From positions 1 through 64,000 of the forward strand of contig JAIOPC010000009.1 of NCBI GenBank assembly GCA_021414085.1: a DNA stretch of 64,000 nt, in the 5' to 3' direction. Origin of the DNA: Actinomycetes bacterium (GTDB lineage: Bacteria > Actinomycetota > Acidimicrobiia > Acidimicrobiales > Ilumatobacteraceae). This document shows, in pieces, positions 1 to 7,471 of this stretch. A model generated the notes under the pieces. The model did not search any database. It was not told the origin of the DNA and saw only the letters and a list, made by a program, of their open reading frames with translations. Both the position numbers and the translations under genes were made by a program. Each line of letters starts with the position of its first letter. Position 1 is the first letter of the stretch.

Positions 1-485
1 GCCACCTTGCCGTCGTCCCAGTCCCACCACGTGCCTTTCTTGCCCACTCGCTCGTTGAGGTCGCCGCTGGCCAGCGGGCCGTCGAGCTCGATGCGGCGCA
101 GCACCTCGTCGAGGTACCCCGGCCGGCGCTTGGTCATCGTCCAGTAGCGCTCCCACTTGTGCGTGCCTTCCATCCGCCAGCGGTGCAGGTGATGGTGCGC
201 GGTGGGCACGTGACTGGCTTCGTGGACCCAGTACTCGAACAGCTCGCCCGCAGCCGTGGCATCGGCGATGAGACTGCGCGGGTGCGGACCCAGGCGCGCG
301 AACAGCGGCAGCTCCTGGCTGCGCACGAGCACGTTGACGGAGTCGATCTGGATGAGGCCCATCCGGTCGAGCGCACGCCGGAAGTGCCGCCGGTCGACCC
401 GCCCGGTGGGACGCGCGTCGGCGAACCCCTGCGCCGCGAGCGCGACGCGGCGCGCCTGCGACAGCGTCAACCGTTCGACGGCCAC
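1..485 (-). CDS. YcaQ/AlkX-like winged-helix protein, C-terminus off the left edge
   Basis: The reading frame runs from a GTG at 485 leftwards past base 1, so about 161 N-terminal residues are present. The start reads VAVERLTLSQARRVALAAQG, followed by LDRMGLIQIDSVNVL and a YWVHEASHVP segment. This is the usual opening of the HTH_42 / YcaQ family (winged helix-turn-helix proteins; E. coli YcaQ/AlkX is a DNA glycosylase that unhooks alkylated and crosslinked bases). The Q-I-D-S and E-A-S-H-V-P blocks are family landmarks. The GTG lies 24 bases after the cyclophilin stop on the same strand and no ATG is available in frame. A DNA repair role is inferred from the family; the catalytic part cannot be fully judged because the gene is truncated by the window. 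Confidence 0.8.
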   Translation of the reverse strand, partial: MAVERLTLSQARRVALAAQGFADARPTGRVDRRHFRRALDRMGLIQIDSVNVLVRSQELPLFARLGPHPRSLIADATAAGELFEYWVHEASHVPTAHHHLHRWRMEGTHKWERYWTMTKRRPGYLDEVLRRIELDGPLASGDLNERVGKKGTWWDWDDGKV

Positions 486-508
486 GGGGGGTCGATGCGC
501 CTGGCCGG

Positions 509-1078
509 TCAGTCGGCGACGGTGATGGTGACCGACTGGATGACCACGTCTTCACGCGGGCGATCGCTGCGATCGGTGTCGACGCGCTGCATGGCATCGA
601 TGACTTCGAGACCCTTCACGGTCTGACCGAAGTGGTTGTACTGCGGAGGCAGGCCCACGCCGCTGGCGCCACTGATGAGGAAGAACTGGCTGCCGTTGGT
701 GTTCGGGCCGGCGTTGGCCATGGCCAGCGAACCCAGCTGGTAGCGCTGCTTCACGGGCTCGTCGTTGAACTTGTAGCCCGGGCCGCCGCGGCCGGTGCCG
801 GTGGGGTCGCCGCCCTGGCACATGAAGCCGTTGATGATGCGGTGGAAGATGATGCCGTCGTAGTAGTGGTAGCCGGCGAGGAACACAAAGTTGTTCACCG
901 TGTTTGGCGCGTTCACTGCATCAAGAGCGATAACCAGCGTGCCCATCGGGGCATCACCTTCCAGCACCTCGACGGTGGCGGTGTAGCGCTTCGACGGATC
1001 GATTCCGAACTCGGGCGCCTGGTCGAACTTTTGAGTTGTAGGCGCGGAACCATCAAGGGCGGGAAACGGATGAGGCAT
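509..1078 (-). CDS. Cyclophilin-type peptidyl-prolyl cis-trans isomerase
   Basis: A 189-residue cytosolic cyclophilin that catalyses cis-trans isomerisation of X-Pro bonds during protein folding. The catalytic core is clear: FHR with the essential Arg near residue 80, MCQGGDPTGTG near 86-96, and the MANAGPNTNGSQFF block near 120-133, which holds the substrate-binding Asn, Gln and Phe. There is no signal peptide or membrane segment. A 30-residue N-terminal extension precedes the domain, so a slightly later start cannot be excluded. It is upstream of and codirectional with the YcaQ-like gene. It points away from the DksA-like gene, and 18 bases separate the two starts. Confidence 0.93.
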   Translation of the reverse strand: MPHPFPALDGSAPTTQKFDQAPEFGIDPSKRYTATVEVLEGDAPMGTLVIALDAVNAPNTVNNFVFLAGYHYYDGIIFHRIINGFMCQGGDPTGTGRGGPGYKFNDEPVKQRYQLGSLAMANAGPNTNGSQFFLISGASGVGLPPQYNHFGQTVKGLEVIDAMQRVDTDRSDRPREDVVIQSVTITVAD

Positions 1079-1096
1079 TCCGTCACGATACCTTTA

Positions 1097-1303
1097 ATGC
1101 CCATGGACACGCAGCCCGACACAGAGTCTGCAACGCTCGATCTCGACGCCATCGAGCGCGACCTTGCCGATGTCGAGGTCGCGCTCACTCGGCTTGATGC
1201 TGGTACCTACTGGACCGACGAGGTCACCGGCGACGAGTTGTCGGCCGACTTGCTCGACGAGCAGCCAACGGCACGTCGCGCCGAAGTTCGCACCGCCGGG
1301 TGA
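1097..1303 (+). CDS. Short DksA/TraR-like protein without zinc-binding cysteines
   Basis: A 68-residue acidic protein starting at ATG 1097 (or ATG 1103). The sequence DLDAIERDLADVEVALTRLD followed by AGTYWTDEVTGDELS and ending DEQPTARRAE follows the layout of DksA/TraR proteins, in which a coiled-coil is followed by a Cys4 zinc module of the form AGTYGxCxxCGxxIxxxRLxAxPxxxxC. All cysteine positions are replaced here, as are most residues of the tip. The stop codon overlaps the GTG start of the ABC1 kinase gene (GTGA), implying translational coupling. A role at the RNA polymerase secondary channel is only inferred from family resemblance. Without zinc it may be a structural relic or a protein with another partner. 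Confidence 0.6.
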   Translation: MPMDTQPDTESATLDLDAIERDLADVEVALTRLDAGTYWTDEVTGDELSADLLDEQPTARRAEVRTAG

Positions 1304-2658
1304 GTCGCCGCCTGCTACGCGTGCGCCGCACGGCTCGCGTGTGGCGACTGATGGCGCGCAACGGCGCGCGGTTTGTTCTCCATCGCGGTCGGCGATCGTT
1401 TTCGCCCCGCGACCAACGCTCGAAGCTCGACGATCGGTTCACGATTCGTACCGCGGAAGATGTTGCACGCGAGCTCGGCAACATGAAGGGCGCGTTAATG
1501 AAGTTCGGGCAACTGCTCGGCTTCATCATGGAAGCACTCCCGGTCGAGGCGCAGCAGGCGCTGGCCGTGCTGCAATCGGATGCGCCGCCGATGGCGCCGG
1601 AAGCTGCTGAGGCCGTCGTGGCTGGCGAACTCGGTTCGCCGGCGCACAAAGTCTTTCTCGATTGGAACCCGATACCCGTCGCGGCGGCAAGTGTTGGCCA
1701 AGTTCATCGGGCAGTCACACGCGATGGCCGCGACGTGGCGGTGAAGGTGCAGTACCCCGGGGTCGGCGACGCAATTGAGGCCGACCTCGACAACACAGAG
1801 GGGCTGTACCGGCTGATGGGCGCTTTCGCGCTGAAGGGGCTGGACACCAAAGGTCTGGTCAACGAACTGCGGGCGCGCATGATCGAGGAGCTCGACTATC
1901 GGTTGGAGGCCGCCAACCAGCGCGAGTTCGCCGACCACTTCGCTCGCCACCCTTTCGTGCGCATCCCCAGCGTCGACTCAGCCACCAGCACCGGACGAGT
2001 GCTCACGACCGAGTGGATCGACGGTTTGTCGTTCACCCAGTTCATGGCGACCGCAACGCCGAAGGCGATGCACCGCGCTGGCGAGTCGATCTGGCGTTTC
2101 ACGCAATACGCCGTCAACGATCTGCGCGCCTTCAACGGCGACCCACACCCCGGGAACTACAGGTTCAGCGCGGACGGCGACGTGACGTTTCTGGACTTCG
2201 GGTTGGTCAAGCGCTGGACATTGGACGAATGGCAGCACCTGCAGCCGAGCCTGGAAGCGATCGTGCTGCATCGCGATCCGGAGCGCCTGCTAGCTGCCAT
2301 GGAAAACGTGGGCTTCTTGAAACCCAATCACGGTCTCGACGCAGAGACGGTTTACGAGTACGTCAGCACGCCGTATACGCCGTACCTCACCGAACGCTTT
2401 CAGTTCACGCGCGACTTCGTAAAAGACGCGATGGCGACCATCATCGACGTCAAAGGTCCGCACGCGCATGTCATCGAACGCTTGAACATGCCATCCAGCT
2501 TCGTCATCCTCGATCGCGTCGGGTGGGGCGTCAGCGCGATACTCGGCAAGTTGCAGGTTGAAGCACCGTGGCGAGCGATGATGCTGGAGTACCTGATCGG
2601 TTCTCCTCCCGCGACGCCAATGGGCGAAGCGGCATTCGCGTGGAAGCAGCGGCGCTAG
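1300..2658 (+). CDS. ABC1/AarF/UbiB family atypical kinase
   Basis: A 452-residue member of the ABC1 (ADCK/UbiB) atypical kinase family, whose members support quinone or lipid metabolism through ATPase activity. Family features are present: the KFGQ motif (residues 68-71), the Ala-rich nucleotide loop AAASVGQVH near 128-136, the invariant Lys in VAVKVQYP near 149, the catalytic GDPHPGNY and the metal-binding LDFG. No transmembrane helices are evident at the C-terminus, unlike E. coli UbiB. It starts at a GTG that overlaps the stop of the DksA-like gene. Its substrate cannot be told from sequence. Confidence 0.9.
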   Translation: MSRRLLRVRRTARVWRLMARNGARFVLHRGRRSFSPRDQRSKLDDRFTIRTAEDVARELGNMKGALMKFGQLLGFIMEALPVEAQQALAVLQSDAPPMAPEAAEAVVAGELGSPAHKVFLDWNPIPVAAASVGQVHRAVTRDGRDVAVKVQYPGVGDAIEADLDNTEGLYRLMGAFALKGLDTKGLVNELRARMIEELDYRLEAANQREFADHFARHPFVRIPSVDSATSTGRVLTTEWIDGLSFTQFMATATPKAMHRAGESIWRFTQYAVNDLRAFNGDPHPGNYRFSADGDVTFLDFGLVKRWTLDEWQHLQPSLEAIVLHRDPERLLAAMENVGFLKPNHGLDAETVYEYVSTPYTPYLTERFQFTRDFVKDAMATIIDVKGPHAHVIERLNMPSSFVILDRVGWGVSAILGKLQVEAPWRAMMLEYLIGSPPATPMGEAAFAWKQRR

Positions 2659-2672
2659 TACCGTACGAGCCC

Positions 2673-3248
2673 ATGAAGTCCAGAGGATTGATCGCAACAG
2701 CCGCATTCATCGTCGTTTCGCTCTCCGGCTTGGGCCGAGCGTCGGCCGCAGATCTCGGGACGTTTACAGTCGGCGACTTGATCTCGATGCCCAAGAGTTG
2801 CGCCGCCACCGATCCGTTGGACCCTCCGAGTGATTTCGCGGACCTTCACATCGTAAGTGGGCACCACCCAGCATGGAGTTTGGGTATCGACCCACAGATC
2901 ACCAGTTTCAGCATCACCGCGAGTACTGCCAGCTACTCATACGACACGACAGCGCAGGGCGTCGGCGACTTCACCGTCATCATCCATTGTTGGAACGGCG
3001 ATCCCCACGACCCGATCAGCCAGGAGTACATCTACACGTTCACCGTTGCTGCCGCGGCGGCTACCACCACCACTTCTACGACCACACCCACGGTTGCCGG
3101 GCCTGGCGCTCCGACCGCAACTACGACCACAGTGCCAACAATTCCCAAGGCTGGCACCTCAAGCACCACAACGCTGGCTCTCCTAGGTGCCGCTCTCACG
3201 CTCACTGGGATGGCATTGCTGCTCGTGCGCCGTCGCGCTGTCGCTTAG
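2673..3248 (+). CDS. Secreted cell-wall-anchored protein with LPXTG-like signal
   Basis: A 191-residue exported protein. It has an N-terminal signal peptide (KSRG then a hydrophobic stretch ending RASAA), an extracellular region of about 110 residues with two Cys that could pair, a Thr/Ala/Pro-rich stalk (about residues 130-160), then IPKAG, a hydrophobic segment and the terminal RRRAVA. This is the architecture of sortase substrates, with IPKAG standing where LPXTG would be. The start ATG 2673 gives the signal peptide; a longer upstream reading frame overlaps the ABC1 gene and is unlikely. The function of the exposed domain is unknown. No sortase gene is in the window. Confidence 0.75.
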   Translation: MKSRGLIATAAFIVVSLSGLGRASAADLGTFTVGDLISMPKSCAATDPLDPPSDFADLHIVSGHHPAWSLGIDPQITSFSITASTASYSYDTTAQGVGDFTVIIHCWNGDPHDPISQEYIYTFTVAAAAATTTTSTTTPTVAGPGAPTATTTTVPTIPKAGTSSTTTLALLGAALTLTGMALLLVRRRAVA

Positions 3249-3298
3249 GTCGCGACTCGATAGCCAGCCCCTGCCGGCTCCATTGGTACTGTCGACCC

Positions 3299-3931
3299 GT
3301 GGCCGACCCTTACAAACCGAGAGCACCGTTCGCACCGTGGGATCGGCGACAGTTGCCGGGCCTCTTCGACGTCGAGGAAAGTGCTCGCCGCGTGGGCAAT
3401 TACAAGTGGGCCGAGATGAAGTTGTTCGAGACGCTTGGCGGCTGGGTCGCCACGGTGCCCGAGCTTGACGTGAAGATGCGCCTCGGCGCCCACTGCTATC
3501 ACCATGCGTGGCACGCCGAGTTGTGGCACAAGCGCCTGCCGGAACTACGCGAAATGAACCCCGAGCGCCTAACGCAACCGGCCAACGAGGCGATGGTGCG
3601 CTTCGTGCAAGTTCTCGCCGAACCGGAAGCCGCCGAGCACACAATCGAGAAGCTGGTCGGCGTGTATCGCGTCTTCATCCCGCACTTCATCGCGGCGTAC
3701 ACGTTCCACCGCAACAACACCAGCGAGATCACTGATGCCCCGACCATCCGCTCGCTGGACTTCGCGCTCCGCGACGAGTTCGAAGATTGGCGAGACGGCG
3801 AAATGATGTTGCAATCGCTGATCGAAACACCCGAAGAAGTCGATCGGGCTGCCGCGCACCAAGCGCGGCTGGAGAAGATAATGCTGGAAGCGGGCGGCAT
3901 TGCCGGCCCGGGAACGATCGGAGGCGTCTGA
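3299..3931 (+). CDS. Ferritin-like helical protein, first gene of a five-gene operon
   Basis: A 210-residue, mostly helical, His/Glu-rich protein that I cannot assign to a named family. Helix 1 carries E39 and E44 (KWAEMKLFE). A second carries H65, H68, H69 and H72 (LGAHCYHHAWHAELW). A later one reads TDAPTIRSLDFALRDEFEDW (146-164), which is the way ferritin-like di-iron proteins present their second helix pair. The final ExxH is altered (E-F-E-D-W), so metal binding is uncertain. It starts at GTG 3299 and its TGA overlaps the ATG of the next gene, itself a clear ferritin-like protein. A paired or heteromeric oxygenase is inferred, not shown. Confidence 0.55.
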   Translation: MADPYKPRAPFAPWDRRQLPGLFDVEESARRVGNYKWAEMKLFETLGGWVATVPELDVKMRLGAHCYHHAWHAELWHKRLPELREMNPERLTQPANEAMVRFVQVLAEPEAAEHTIEKLVGVYRVFIPHFIAAYTFHRNNTSEITDAPTIRSLDFALRDEFEDWRDGEMMLQSLIETPEEVDRAAAHQARLEKIMLEAGGIAGPGTIGGV

Positions 3932-4788
3932 TGCGCAAGTTCTTCCCCGTCGAAGAGTTGGCCCGCGATTCGCGGTTCACCCAGATCAACATGCGCCAGG
4001 CCGAGGCCGACCCGCGCACCGCGATGGTCGGGCCGAACGCGGCGAAGCGGGCGAAGGTCAATCGCCTCACACCGGCGCGACCCGACGCATCGGAGGCCGC
4101 ACGCAACCTGATGCACGGCATCTTCGTCGGCGAGATCCAGGCGCTCGAGGGCGCTGGCCGCACGTGCCACGACTTCGAACTGCCGGATCCGAAGAACGGG
4201 GGTGCGACCGACACCGTGCCGTTTGCGCTGAAGCTCGATATGGCCCGCCAGGCGTGGGACGAATCGCGCCACGTCGAGATCAGTGTCAAGCTCGGCGACT
4301 GGATGGGCTCCGAGATCGGTCAGTTCGCCGAGAACACCGTGCTGTTCGAGGCGGCGTGCAGTACCGACCCGGTGATGCGCCTGGCGGGCGTGAACCGCGC
4401 GCTCGAAGGTCTGGCCATCGACGTATTCACGACGATGAAAGAGTTCGGCGAAATTGCTGGCGACCCTTACCTCGAATTCTGCGAAGACTGGATGCTCGCC
4501 GACGAAGTCACGCACGTGAAGATGGGCAGCGATTGGCTGCGCAAGGTCACCGAGAACGATCCCGAACGTCGCGCCAAGGCGTTGGAGTTCCAGAGCATCG
4601 TCGATCGCCTGTTCTCGTTTGGTGGCGCGCGATCGGAATCCGAAGACTCGCCGATCGGGCTCGCCCGCCGCTTTCGCGAGTTGGCCGGGTTCACCACCGA
4701 CGAGGTCGACGACATCGCCGACGTATCGCTGGCTGCGCTCGAGGCGCGCAAAGCGTTCTCGGCCGCGGCGATGGCCGAAAAGCCATGA
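3931..4788 (+). CDS. Ferritin-like di-iron protein (DUF455-like)
   Basis: A 285-residue protein with the metal-ligand pattern of a four-helix di-iron carboxylate protein: Glu in GEIQALE (E68/E73), E111-S-R-H114, E159 in ALEGLAID and E192-V-T-H195. This resembles the DUF455/MiaE-like branch of the ferritin-like superfamily, whose members are oxygen-activating enzymes or of unknown function. There is no signal peptide. The start ATG overlaps the stop of the preceding gene (TGATG) and its stop overlaps the next start (ATGA), so the five genes from 3299 to 6399 are very likely one translationally coupled operon. The substrate is unknown. The downstream acetyltransferases suggest modification of a small molecule. 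Confidence 0.75.
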   Translation: MRKFFPVEELARDSRFTQINMRQAEADPRTAMVGPNAAKRAKVNRLTPARPDASEAARNLMHGIFVGEIQALEGAGRTCHDFELPDPKNGGATDTVPFALKLDMARQAWDESRHVEISVKLGDWMGSEIGQFAENTVLFEAACSTDPVMRLAGVNRALEGLAIDVFTTMKEFGEIAGDPYLEFCEDWMLADEVTHVKMGSDWLRKVTENDPERRAKALEFQSIVDRLFSFGGARSESEDSPIGLARRFRELAGFTTDEVDDIADVSLAALEARKAFSAAAMAEKP

Positions 4789-5339
4789 CGGTGACTGTCG
4801 AGCCGGAGGAGTTTCGGTTCGTGGCTTTCGATAACGCGCTCATACGCAAGGTCGGCGAATCGTTGGTCACAACGCTCGGCATCGACCGCCCAGTGCATGT
4901 GATCGTCGATGAGTCGACACCACTTGGGCGCATCCGCGCCGAGATTGCCGACACGGTCACGGTGACGGTGGAGAGCGGTTCGTTCGAAGACTCGAAGCGC
5001 CCGCGCCAGCAGAGCGAGATTGCCACCACCATCAACCTTGGGCGCATTCTGTTGCGGGTGAGTGACCGGTTGCATGGCGGTTTCGCCGATGCACCACCCG
5101 ACGACGACCTGAGCCTGGCGCAGATGGCCGCGTGGGAGACCTACTGCGCAGGGCGCCTGTCGCGCCTCGAGCTGCGCATCAATCGACAACGCTGGTTGTA
5201 TAACTTTCGCAATCGGCACGGTTTCAGCGATGCCGCCGACGCTGCATTCGACCAACTGTGGGCAGCGGACAGCCTGACGTGGCCGCAACTGCGTTCGATC
5301 AGTTCGTCTGCGTCTGCGGATTTGGCGGCGGCATCATGA
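4785..5339 (+). CDS. Unknown 184-residue protein of the ferritin-like/GNAT operon
   Basis: I do not recognise this family. The protein begins with a mixed alpha/beta region (about residues 1-80, with DRPVHVIVDESTPLGRIRAE and a short beta-rich TVTVTVESG segment). It continues with a helical half containing a conserved-looking WETYCAGRLSRLELR and QRWLYNFRNRHGF. It is soluble, without signal peptide or transmembrane helices. It overlaps both neighbours by 4 bases, so it is translated with them. Its position between a di-iron protein and two acetyltransferases is the only clue to its role. Confidence 0.6.
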   Translation: MTVTVEPEEFRFVAFDNALIRKVGESLVTTLGIDRPVHVIVDESTPLGRIRAEIADTVTVTVESGSFEDSKRPRQQSEIATTINLGRILLRVSDRLHGGFADAPPDDDLSLAQMAAWETYCAGRLSRLELRINRQRWLYNFRNRHGFSDAADAAFDQLWAADSLTWPQLRSISSSASADLAAAS

Positions 5340-5842
5340 ACGGTGGTTGGCGGCTGGCCGAGGCCAGCGACATACCGTTCGTTTACGAACTGGTCACCAA
5401 GGTCGATCCGCGGTGGTGGCGCTTTAGTCGTGGTGGCCTGGAGCCATCCGTGCTGTTATCGACGGCACAGGGAATCAGCGCCGGAGTCATCGTCGTTGAC
5501 TCTGTCAACAATCCGGTCGCGTGTGCCATTCTCGCTGACGCAGGCACGATGGGTACCGGCATGTTCGAGTACTACGCGCTCCCAAACCCGCAGGCCGAGG
5601 CCCTCGCCCGCCGGTTCGCACCGGAATTGCTGGCCGCCGCATTCGCCGGCGCACCGATCCGACGGCTCTACTACGAGCGCTTCGAGAACGACGCCGAAGT
5701 GTTCGGCGAACTCTCGGCGTACTTTGAGGTCGAGGTGACGTACCCCGAATTCGCCATGATCGACGGGCGCTACGAGAGCCGAACGACTTCGGTGCTGACC
5801 CTTGAGCGCTTCACCGAAAGCCAGCTGGGGGCAGCGCAATGA
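5336..5842 (+). CDS. GNAT-like acetyltransferase (first of two)
   Basis: A 168-residue protein with a GNAT-like outline: an opening WRLAEASDIPFVYELVTKVD typical of GNAT beta-1/alpha-1, a central pair of strands (AGVIVVDSVNNPVACAILAD), and a late RLYYERFENDAEVFGELSAY segment corresponding to the acceptor-side helices. The Q/RxxGxG/A acetyl-CoA loop is not obvious, so it is either a divergent GNAT or has lost cofactor binding. It overlaps the preceding and following genes by 4 bases each. Activity is uncertain; it may act as a non-catalytic partner of the next gene product. Confidence 0.6.
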   Translation: MNGGWRLAEASDIPFVYELVTKVDPRWWRFSRGGLEPSVLLSTAQGISAGVIVVDSVNNPVACAILADAGTMGTGMFEYYALPNPQAEALARRFAPELLAAAFAGAPIRRLYYERFENDAEVFGELSAYFEVEVTYPEFAMIDGRYESRTTSVLTLERFTESQLGAAQ

Positions 5843-6399
5843 TCACGACCTCACGCATCGTGTTCCGGCCGGTGTTGCCCGCCGATTACCCGCGGCTCTA
5901 CGAAATCGAATCCGACCCAACGACCGCAATGACGTGGCGCTACCACGGCAACCTGCCGCCGTTTGCAGAGTACGAGCCCGCGTTGTGGAAGCAGACGCAG
6001 CAGATCATGGTCGTCGAGGGCCGCACGTCCGGCCAGGTCGTCGGCTACCTGCAACTGCACGACGTCGACCCCCGCGCCGGCAGCGGCTGGTTTTCGCTGT
6101 ATTCCGGGCCCGAGCACCGCGGCACGGGGCTGGTCATGGAAGGGCTGATGGCCTACTGCGAGTGGGCGTTCGGCAACTGGCCGCTGCGCTGGCTCTACGC
6201 CCATTCATTCGCGCAGAATGTCACCGAATTCGAGCACGGCATGCGCCGCGGCGAGGCCGTGCGCCTGGGCGTATTGCGCGAGCGGGTGGTGGTGGAGGGC
6301 GAGCCCACCGACGTGCACGTGATCGGTATCTCGCGTGAGAACTGGATGGCCAGCCCACTACGCCGACGATTCAACCTGCTGCGGGCCCGTCAGACCTGA
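5839..6399 (+). CDS. GNAT family N-acetyltransferase (RimJ-like, second of two)
   Basis: A 186-residue GNAT protein. It opens ITTSRIVFRPVLPADYPRLY, has the strand GQVVGYLQLHDVDP, and then SGPEHRGTGLVMEGLMAY, where HRGTGL is the acetyl-CoA pyrophosphate loop (Q/RxxGxG). WLYAHSFAQNVTEFEHGMRRG follows the usual layout of small-molecule and RimJ/RimL-type transferases. It is the last gene of the operon starting at 3299. After it comes a short spacer with a probable promoter for the following secreted protein. The acceptor substrate is unknown. Confidence 0.75.
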   Translation: MITTSRIVFRPVLPADYPRLYEIESDPTTAMTWRYHGNLPPFAEYEPALWKQTQQIMVVEGRTSGQVVGYLQLHDVDPRAGSGWFSLYSGPEHRGTGLVMEGLMAYCEWAFGNWPLRWLYAHSFAQNVTEFEHGMRRGEAVRLGVLRERVVVEGEPTDVHVIGISRENWMASPLRRRFNLLRARQT

Positions 6400-6404
6400 G
6401 CGTC

Positions 6405-6433
6405 TTTCCGGGTGTGGGATTGTGGGCTAGGGT
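6405..6433 (+). promoter_or_regulatory. Probable sigma-70 promoter for the secreted protein gene
   Basis: TTTCCG (6405-6410), 17 bases, then TAGGGT (6428-6433), an actinobacterial TANNNT-type -10. A strong ribosome-binding site, AAAGGAG, follows just before the ATG at 6466. The -35 match is only partial. Confidence 0.45.
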
Positions 6434-6465
6434 TTTGAACGACCCAAATTCCTAAAGGAGCTGCA

Positions 6466-7443
6466 ATGCACGGTTCAGAGATTGAATCCTTGAAAGCCGA
6501 CTTGCGACGCATGCAAGCACGCGTCAACGAGTTGGAAACAGCCGGCGAAGAGCCAACCAACCGCCGCAACATGCTGCGTGGCCTCGGTGCCGCCGCCGCC
6601 GGTGCCGCCGTCGGTGGCCTCGCCTTCGCCCGCCCCGCCGCTGCCGACTTCGCGCTCTTGGCGGAAGGCGACAACACGGTGTTGCAGAACACGTCGATTG
6701 TTGCCGGCGCGGCATACTCGCCTGACAGAAACTTCGGACTGTTCCACCTCACCGACGACGTCACGTCAACGCAGTCCAACTCACGCACCACCGCCCTGAC
6801 AATCGCCGCCACAGGCAACGCTGCCTTGGGTGCCGAGGCGATGGTCGTCGGCGCGAAGATTTCAGGCAGCGAAACCGGTATGAAGCTCAATGGCCCAGTG
6901 CCGTTGAAGCTCAACTCCTCGGCTGCCCCGTCGCAATCAAGCGGTACCCAGGGCCAGTTCATCCACAACGGCGGTGATCTGTGGTTCTGTGTTTCGACCA
7001 GCGGTAGCCACCGGTGGCGCAAGCTCACCGGTCCGGCCGGTGCTGGCGGCTACTACGCCGTCACGCCCAAGCGCGTGTACGACTCGCGCGCTGCCTCGCC
7101 GCTGCAGGGCACTTTGGCCACCGGTGCCAACCGGTTGGTGTCTGTTGCCGACGGGCGCAACAACAGTGGTGTTGTCGACATCGCCAACCTGGTGCCGGCC
7201 GGCGCCACCGCCGTCACCGCCAACGTCACTGTCACCGGCACCATCGGCGGCTTTGGCTATCTCGCGATCAACCCTGGCGGCAACACCGTGGAAGGTGCCT
7301 CGACCATTAACTGGTTCGGCGAAGGCCAGTCGATCGCCAACGGCGTGACGCTGACCCTCAACGACAGCCGCCAAGTCACCGTCATCTGCAACGGTGGCGG
7401 CAGCACGCACTTCATCATCGACGTTTCCGGCTATTTCCTCTAA
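6466..7443 (+). CDS. Tat-exported surface protein with repeated beta domain
   Basis: A 325-residue protein. A short coiled-coil (residues 5-30) precedes a twin-arginine signal (NRRNMLRGLG followed by a long Ala-rich hydrophobic core and an ARPAAA cleavage region). The C-terminal ~130 residues begin YYAVTPKRVYDSRA and end HFIIDVSGYFL, with TAVTANVTVTG and GYLAINPGG in between. This domain is common in large secreted proteins of Actinomycetota and has no known activity. A good ribosome-binding site precedes the ATG. The cytoplasmic coiled coil before the Tat signal is unusual in position but seen in other actinobacterial Tat proteins. The role is likely envelope or surface structure (inference). 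Confidence 0.75.
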   Translation: MHGSEIESLKADLRRMQARVNELETAGEEPTNRRNMLRGLGAAAAGAAVGGLAFARPAAADFALLAEGDNTVLQNTSIVAGAAYSPDRNFGLFHLTDDVTSTQSNSRTTALTIAATGNAALGAEAMVVGAKISGSETGMKLNGPVPLKLNSSAAPSQSSGTQGQFIHNGGDLWFCVSTSGSHRWRKLTGPAGAGGYYAVTPKRVYDSRAASPLQGTLATGANRLVSVADGRNNSGVVDIANLVPAGATAVTANVTVTGTIGGFGYLAINPGGNTVEGASTINWFGEGQSIANGVTLTLNDSRQVTVICNGGGSTHFIIDVSGYFL

Positions 7444-7471
7444 GCAAGAAAGTTCCGCAAAGGAACTGGGT

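Noticed and set aside
632-1303. Long plus-strand frame opposite the cyclophilin gene (223 codons).
   Set aside because: It is the antisense of a clear cyclophilin; only its last part coincides with the real DksA-like gene that starts at 1097.
3900-5339. A 479-codon plus-strand frame across the DUF455-like and unknown genes.
   Set aside because: Arg-rich, repeat-like composition typical of an out-of-frame reading of high-GC coding DNA; the overlapping frames encode recognisable proteins.
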